Source: Verrucomicrobiota bacterium | GTDB lineage: Bacteria; Verrucomicrobiota; Verrucomicrobiia; Chthoniobacterales; UBA10450 | Reading direction: 5' to 3' | Assembly (NCBI GenBank): GCA_003218815.1 | Contig: QHON01000050.1 | Location: 1 to 10,762, forward strand | DNA length: 10,762 nucleotides | Part shown: positions 7,001-10,762 of the stretch, in pieces | Position numbering within the stretch: position 1 is the stretch's first letter | Layout of the letters: every line of letters starts with the position of its first letter | Position numbers and translations under genes: made by a program | Notes under the pieces: model-generated | What the model was told of the DNA's origin: nothing | Seen by the model: only the letters and a program-made list of their open reading frames with translations | Databases searched by the model: none

Positions 7001-7935
7001 GCGGAGTCAAATTCCCGAAATTGACGCAGCCCATGGTCGATCTGCAGTTGAAGGCGGATAGTGCGCTAATCGCGCGCAATGACACACTTACGGCGCGTGC
7101 GAATGCAGACATTAAAGTGACGGGTCCATTCGCGAGCGCAAACGTCGCCGGAGCCATTGCGATGACGAACAGTCACTTCTTGAAAACCATCGATCTAATT
7201 CCGATCGGCTTGCCGGGCAGACCGGCGCCGAAACCGCCCTCGGCGCGGCCGGAATTTTCTTTTCCGGAACCTCCGTTCCGGGATTGGAAATTTGATGTGG
7301 CAATTCGAACCAAAGATCCCGTCGATATCCGCGGCAATCTGGCGACCGGCGGGGCGATTGCCGATCTGAAGTTGACCGGAACCGGACTGCGGCCGGAATT
7401 GCAAGGTACGGTGCGGCTGGAAAATGTAGAAGCGACGTTGCCATTCAGCCGGCTCCAGGTTTCCTACGGGTTTCTCTATTTTGAGCCGAGCGATTCAATG
7501 AATCCGCGGATTGATCTGCAGGGCACTTCGGTCATCCGTGATTACACGGTCCGGGTTTATGTTTATGGAACCTTGGATGCGCCGGAGACGATTTTCACGA
7601 GCCAACCGCCGCTGGCGCAGGAAGAAATCATTTCTTTGATCGCCACCGGCGTAACCAGAGCGGAATTGTCGGGAAGCAGCAATGTTCTGGCCGGACGGGC
7701 CGGCATGTTGCTGGTGCAGCAACTTTACCGGAAAATCTTCAAAAAAGGCGAGTCGACCCAGAGTAATACAGTTTTTAATCGCCTGGATTTGGACGTGGGC
7801 ACGGTCGATCCTCGAACCGGTCGGCAGCAAGTCAGCGGGCGCTTCAAGATCAACGATCAATTTGTCATCGTTGGTGATCTGGGCGTCGGGGGCACCTATC
7901 GCGGGATGCTGAAATACTTAATTCGGTTTCGTTGA
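4060..7935 (+). CDS. tamB: TamB-like translocation and assembly module protein
   Basis: From the GTG at 4060 the protein has 1291 residues. A basic N-terminus (RHKRWWRH) and one membrane segment at about 17-40 anchor it in the inner membrane. The rest is the long, repetitive, beta-strand-rich periplasmic body of AsmA-like/TamB proteins, thought to form a hydrophobic groove across the periplasm. The C-terminal TamB domain (DUF490, PF04357) is clear over roughly the last 300 residues: a proline-rich insert near 1050-1072 (GRPAPKPP), VSYGFLYFEP, then QPPLAQEEIISLIATG near 1182, and a final beta-strand tail ending LKYLIRFR. Length is close to E. coli TamB (1259). It partners with Omp85 proteins in the envelope, and its stop lies one base before the Omp85 start, in the order opposite to the proteobacterial tamA-tamB. 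No ATG lies ahead of the membrane segment. A TTG at 4000 would add 20 residues; GTG at 4060 is preferred, with only a weak GGTGGA upstream. Confidence 0.9.
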   Translation: MGEDHQADAQRHKRWWRHLAVVVAICALLLAIFHRPILLTLGRQIALHYAATENLKATFRLEGNVFTNLTVRNLHASPTGPSAIESIDIDLLYIDYSLFGLARHGLSHFLDNVESRSARIVLNPAKAPLRPHPPKAKIELPSLFPERIRLTDATLVIRNQPHDFVTEHVDLDLNPRTPSDLRIEKLQLPAGESWSKISGQTSYANKNLIIRDLVLSDQEKIHLLSVDASHVDAKTLAINLDCAVGGGQLSGWITLGETKSSLDTKMHLAAENVAVESLNKFLILPEGYLSGQIERLNLEGTGAIDTPRTWNGTMSLRMSNAHWPEISFDAGVVEVSANQGKATLRSADLVQGQNEFHLRGTTEMPADFKDFGRNPASLEIAGTVLDLQGLTAGMPQPLSGTAQLNGKIDIVNAKIEANLNITADSVNFANGTIEKLSATARASKIVGPADAKKPWFADLRLRSNLNISNGHYRDYVIDSVEGALDVFDDVVSLEPLNLRRNQNEVVVRGQYRLPEEVGKVVSQPAALDFSLNAPEAGDFWTSDAPDKLTGPLQIAGQIRWKQQIANGQLSISGSNLKMRDLVFKQLSSQCSISNNVIYLNDLTASLNEHDFVGGHGSLNLHAPYHYSGRASTSVSNLSTLQPMLRAFGNQNELAGSLSFDWEGSGDAQTFKNSGKLKLALEKGRYGGLQSLRANIDATYSPDGLDVPIIFFASNKMDFQAIAQAKGETLEISKIQLDQGSAKFAAGYASIPFVWRNLGTSASVCPSNGKVVANFQSENLNIKKFFEDVGAKPLASGILNVKLDAQGTIADLDARLDVQMRDLRSERFPKLEPATFDLNAQVKRDQLTASGKLQQARIQPLELSANLPFDIPKIARARKLPDETAISAKARLPRSSVNFIREFVPEVAHLDGDLGLDVDVRGTIGQPVLSGSGDMTINVARASDATLPALNNFKARLNFNGDALTIQQFGGELSGGKFTVTGGVKFPKLTQPMVDLQLKADSALIARNDTLTARANADIKVTGPFASANVAGAIAMTNSHFLKTIDLIPIGLPGRPAPKPPSARPEFSFPEPPFRDWKFDVAIRTKDPVDIRGNLATGGAIADLKLTGTGLRPELQGTVRLENVEATLPFSRLQVSYGFLYFEPSDSMNPRIDLQGTSVIRDYTVRVYVYGTLDAPETIFTSQPPLAQEEIISLIATGVTRAELSGSSNVLAGRAGMLLVQQLYRKIFKKGESTQSNTVFNRLDLDVGTVDPRTGRQQVSGRFKINDQFVIVGDLGVGGTYRGMLKYLIRFR

Positions 7936-7936
7936 G

Positions 7937-10108
7937 ATGTGGCGCAGGGTCCTTCTCTGTCTCGGAAGCGTGGCCCTTGGCGTAGAAGGTTTAGCCCAAA
8001 GGGCGGTCGATGTTGTCCGTCCCGAAGAAAGACAGAAGACTCAGCAAGCGATCGTTAAGAAGGAAGAAAAACGGGCGCAGCAGACGAGCGTTATCGAGTT
8101 TCGCGGCCAACAGGCTTTCAAGGAGAAGGAGCTGCGTTCGCAATTAAAGGAGGAGATCACGACGGTCGAGGAGTATGGACTAAGCCCGGCACGGGCGGAC
8201 GATCTGGCGTTTTTCCTGGAAGTTTTCTACCGCAAACACGGTTACGCAAAAGTAAACGTGCATTATGTGATCGAGTCGCAAAATCGCGTGCGTCTCGATA
8301 TCACGGAAGGGCCGCTCATGACGCTGAGCAAAGTGATCTTTGATGGAAACATAAAAGAACCAACCGACAAACTTTTCGAGTACGTCGTCGGGCCGACGCG
8401 CGAGCGCTATTCGAAGCTGCAGAAGAATTTACCATTTGTTGCGGCTGATATGGAAGAAGGCGCTAACCTGGTCCACCGCTTGTATGTCGCGGAAGGTTTT
8501 TTGGACTCCGTTGTCGATCCGCCCCGTTACGTCTTTCACGAGCAAAGCAATCAAGTGGACGTGATTATTCCGATCCACGAAGGACGACAATATTTTTTTG
8601 GCATTACTTCGTTTAGCGGGCGGACGATTTACGATTCGGAAACACTGCGTGGGCAAATGTCCGATCTCCTGCAGCAGCCTTACACGGATGCGCGTGTCGC
8701 CGATATCCCACGGCGAATAGAGGCATATTATAAGGCGCGTGGTTATTACGATGTGAAAGTCGACGCCACCGCGGCGCCGGATGAGGCGGTGAATGGGCAA
8801 GTGCCGGTAAACGTCGTTATCTCAGCGGGACCGGTTTACCACTTTGACGGCGTAACGGTGAATGGTCTCGATCGATTGCATCCCAGTTATGTCATCAAAC
8901 GTTTTAGCAGGTTAGAGGGCAAAACTTACAGCCCGGACGTTCTCGACGAACGATTTCGCACTCTCATGAAGACAGGACTCTTCAATATCCTACAAATCAA
9001 ACCGGTTCGTGTCGACGGACATCTGTTGCGGCTCGACATCTCAGCGGAGGAAGCCAAGAGCAAAGAGTTCGGTTTTTCCATCGGATACGGCACCTACGAG
9101 GGCGGAATTGTTGGCGCGCAATTTCGCGACCGGGACCTTTTCGGTTATGGGCGGCCGCTCACGACGTCGATTGAAGTATCACAGCGAGGCTACAAGGGCG
9201 AAATTCTGTACGAAGATCCGTTTTTTTTGGATACCGATTTCGCCTTCAAGGCTCGTCTTGCCGCGATCAGATTTGATTTTGATGGCTACTCGAAATTTGA
9301 CTTGGGCGGTCGAGTCGAACTTACCCGCAAAATTACAAAGCAAGACGAGGCCGGCCTGATCTTCTCCGTGCGGCATGTGAAAATAATCGATGCTGACATC
9401 AAACCGAAATTCCTGGGCGACCAAAACTATTTTGTGAATACTCTGGGCTTCACAAATACGCTCGATATGCGGGAGAGCCCGTTCGTGACGCCACGCGGTT
9501 TCCTGGTCAACAATACTCTGGATTTAGCGTCGAGTGCGTTCGGAAGCGACATCGAATTTATCCGAGGCACGATTCGGACAGGCTACTATCTTCCGTTTGG
9601 GCCAAAACCGCTTACACCCGGTGTGGTCGAAGATAAACCGGGGACTCCGCTCCAGCGCTGGTTCCAACAATCCTGGATCGGATTTGGCGCTCGCGCGGGC
9701 ATTATTCATTCGCTTACCGTGAGCGGTCCCGAGGAGGCAACGGCAATTCCGATTGATGAACGTTTTTTTAACGGCGGGAGCGACACCGTGCGGAGCTTTG
9801 GTGAGCGGGATCTTGGTCCACACGACCACAGGGATCATCCACTCGGAGGTGAATTTTTTACGGTGTTTAACGTTGAGTACACCTTTCCGATCTTCGGCGA
9901 ATTACAGGGTGCGATTTTCACCGATGCGGGCAATTTGCTACCCACGTCGGAAGAACCCGGCCTCGACGATATGCGCTACGCTATCGGCGCGGGATTGCGT
10001 TATAAATTACCGGTCGGCCCGATTCGACTTGACTACGGAGTCAATCCCGATCCGCACCCTCAAGAAGATTTCGGCGCGTTCCATTTCAGTTTTGGTTTTG
10101 CCTTTTGA
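7937..10108 (+). CDS. BamA/TamA family (Omp85) outer membrane protein
   Basis: The 723-residue protein begins with a signal peptide (MWRRVLLCLGSVALGVEGLA, cleavage near residue 21), then a Lys/Glu/Gln-rich linker (about 28-50). Four POTRA-like repeats follow at roughly 50-124, 127-216, 217-298 and 301-370, with typical KxFYRKHGYAKV- and YYKARGYYDV-type helices. A 16-strand-type barrel occupies about 375-723. The loop-6 motif appears as VRSF (618-621) in GGSDTVRSFGERDLGP rather than the usual VRGF/VRGY. The partner F-x-D-x-G (FTDAG, 661-665) is present, and the protein ends in aromatic Phe as barrel proteins do. Omp85 proteins insert or secrete outer-membrane proteins. Four POTRAs lie between TamA (three) and BamA (five), but the location one base after tamB favours a TamA-like role. 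Start and stop are arranged TGA-G-ATG without a ribosome site, so translational coupling to tamB is likely. Confidence 0.92.
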   Translation: MWRRVLLCLGSVALGVEGLAQRAVDVVRPEERQKTQQAIVKKEEKRAQQTSVIEFRGQQAFKEKELRSQLKEEITTVEEYGLSPARADDLAFFLEVFYRKHGYAKVNVHYVIESQNRVRLDITEGPLMTLSKVIFDGNIKEPTDKLFEYVVGPTRERYSKLQKNLPFVAADMEEGANLVHRLYVAEGFLDSVVDPPRYVFHEQSNQVDVIIPIHEGRQYFFGITSFSGRTIYDSETLRGQMSDLLQQPYTDARVADIPRRIEAYYKARGYYDVKVDATAAPDEAVNGQVPVNVVISAGPVYHFDGVTVNGLDRLHPSYVIKRFSRLEGKTYSPDVLDERFRTLMKTGLFNILQIKPVRVDGHLLRLDISAEEAKSKEFGFSIGYGTYEGGIVGAQFRDRDLFGYGRPLTTSIEVSQRGYKGEILYEDPFFLDTDFAFKARLAAIRFDFDGYSKFDLGGRVELTRKITKQDEAGLIFSVRHVKIIDADIKPKFLGDQNYFVNTLGFTNTLDMRESPFVTPRGFLVNNTLDLASSAFGSDIEFIRGTIRTGYYLPFGPKPLTPGVVEDKPGTPLQRWFQQSWIGFGARAGIIHSLTVSGPEEATAIPIDERFFNGGSDTVRSFGERDLGPHDHRDHPLGGEFFTVFNVEYTFPIFGELQGAIFTDAGNLLPTSEEPGLDDMRYAIGAGLRYKLPVGPIRLDYGVNPDPHPQEDFGAFHFSFGFAF

Positions 10109-10113
10109 GAAAT

Positions 10114-10762
10114 GTGAGGGACTGCACATATCTGCTGCCGATTCGTTCCCGTGCCCATTCAGCGATCGAAATTGATCGTGATCGCGCGGAGCTTGGAAAG
10201 ATCGTCGATCTCGGCGAGCTCGGGGACATTTCGCCGGAGCTCTTTCGCGAACAGCTTCATCGGCTGGCCGACTGGATCGCCGATTACCGCGAAAATATCG
10301 GTGAGCGGCGGATTTCTCCGAATGACGAACCGGGAGCAATCCTGGCGCAGTTGGATGCGGCTGCACCGGAAACAGCTGCGTCGCTCGACAAAATCTTCGC
10401 CGAGGTCGAACGCGTAATTGTTCCCGGCGTTGCGCACTGGGCGCATCCGCAGTTCATGAGCTACTTCGGCTGCACGACGACGAGTCCCGGCATTCTTGCC
10501 GAAATGATTACCGGCGCCCTAAACGTCAATGCCATGACCTGGCGGACTTCGCCTGCCGCAACCGAGCTCGAAACGCTCGTGCTCGACTGGCTCCGGCAAT
10601 GGCTCACCTTGCCTAACGAGTTCGCGGGCGTTGTTTACGACACAGCTTCAATTTCGACGATGCACGCCCTCGCCACTGCGCGTGAACAAGCTGCCCCGAA
10701 TACGCGGAAGCTCGGTTTGAGCGGGCGCAACTTGCCCGCGTTTCGTATTTACGCCTCGAATC
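10114..10762 (+). CDS. Aromatic-L-amino-acid-type PLP-dependent decarboxylase, partial
   Basis: The gene runs off the right edge; 216 codons are visible. It matches the N-terminal half of group II pyridoxal-phosphate decarboxylases (aromatic amino acid, tyrosine, histidine and glutamate decarboxylase relatives). Seen are LADWIADYRENIGERR at 51-66, HPQFMSYFG at 111-119 (substrate-pocket region), TWRTSPAATELETLVLDWL at 142-160, and YDTASISTMHALATAR at 175-190, which aligns with the cofactor-phosphate region. The PLP lysine and its partner Asp/His lie beyond the window, so activity and substrate cannot be judged; family members remove CO2 from aromatic amino acids to give amines. The start is uncertain: GTG at 10114, or TTG at 10105 that overlaps the Omp85 stop by four bases. 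No ATG precedes the conserved region. The 5-base or negative spacing makes it part of the tamB-Omp85 transcript. Confidence 0.9.
   Translation, partial: MRDCTYLLPIRSRAHSAIEIDRDRAELGKIVDLGELGDISPELFREQLHRLADWIADYRENIGERRISPNDEPGAILAQLDAAAPETAASLDKIFAEVERVIVPGVAHWAHPQFMSYFGCTTTSPGILAEMITGALNVNAMTWRTSPAATELETLVLDWLRQWLTLPNEFAGVVYDTASISTMHALATAREQAAPNTRKLGLSGRNLPAFRIYASN

Overview
The window looks like an ordinary chromosomal stretch of a Gram-negative, moderately GC-rich bacterium. A TamB-like protein and an Omp85 outer-membrane protein imply a double membrane. The style of the proteins (tamB placed before its Omp85 partner, a short anti-sigma-like membrane protein, almost no Shine-Dalgarno sites) suggests a soil-type Verrucomicrobiota lineage. 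That is an inference from general resemblance; no marker gene here proves it. I see no tRNA, rRNA, CRISPR array, insertion sequence or phage gene, and gene packing is tight, with no gene-free stretch above 300 bases.

Layout. 1-1490 (minus strand): a mitochondrial-type 2-enoyl thioester reductase (MECR/Etr1-like), followed 40 bases later by the N-terminal third of a Ste24-type CAAX-protease family protein that runs off the left edge. 1493-2401 (plus): a cation diffusion facilitator whose start codon lies 2 bases from the divergent reductase start codon. 2442-3811 (minus): a two-gene unit, a single-pass anti-sigma-like membrane protein followed by an MTA/SAH-nucleosidase-like phosphorylase. 3812-4059: the divergent control region, holding a 9-base direct repeat and several CTGG/CCAG inverted repeats. 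4060-10762 (plus): tamB, an Omp85 (TamA/BamA-like) gene one base after it, and an aromatic-L-amino-acid-type PLP decarboxylase that starts at or just past the Omp85 stop and runs off the right edge.

How they fit together. The best supported module is tamB plus Omp85. By analogy with the TAM complex, an inner-membrane-anchored, periplasm-spanning beta-rich protein and an outer-membrane barrel with POTRA domains would together serve envelope assembly or lipid transport. The anti-sigma-like gene is transcribed divergently from this module, so a regulatory link to the envelope is possible but unproven. The decarboxylase is probably co-transcribed with tamB and the Omp85 gene, with no obvious functional link. 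I did not find a clearly new system. The most checkable oddities are the abutting divergent start codons with a candidate leaderless promoter, the reversed and tightly coupled tamB-Omp85 order with an appended decarboxylase, the VRSF variant of the Omp85 VRGF motif, and the repeats in the tamB upstream region.
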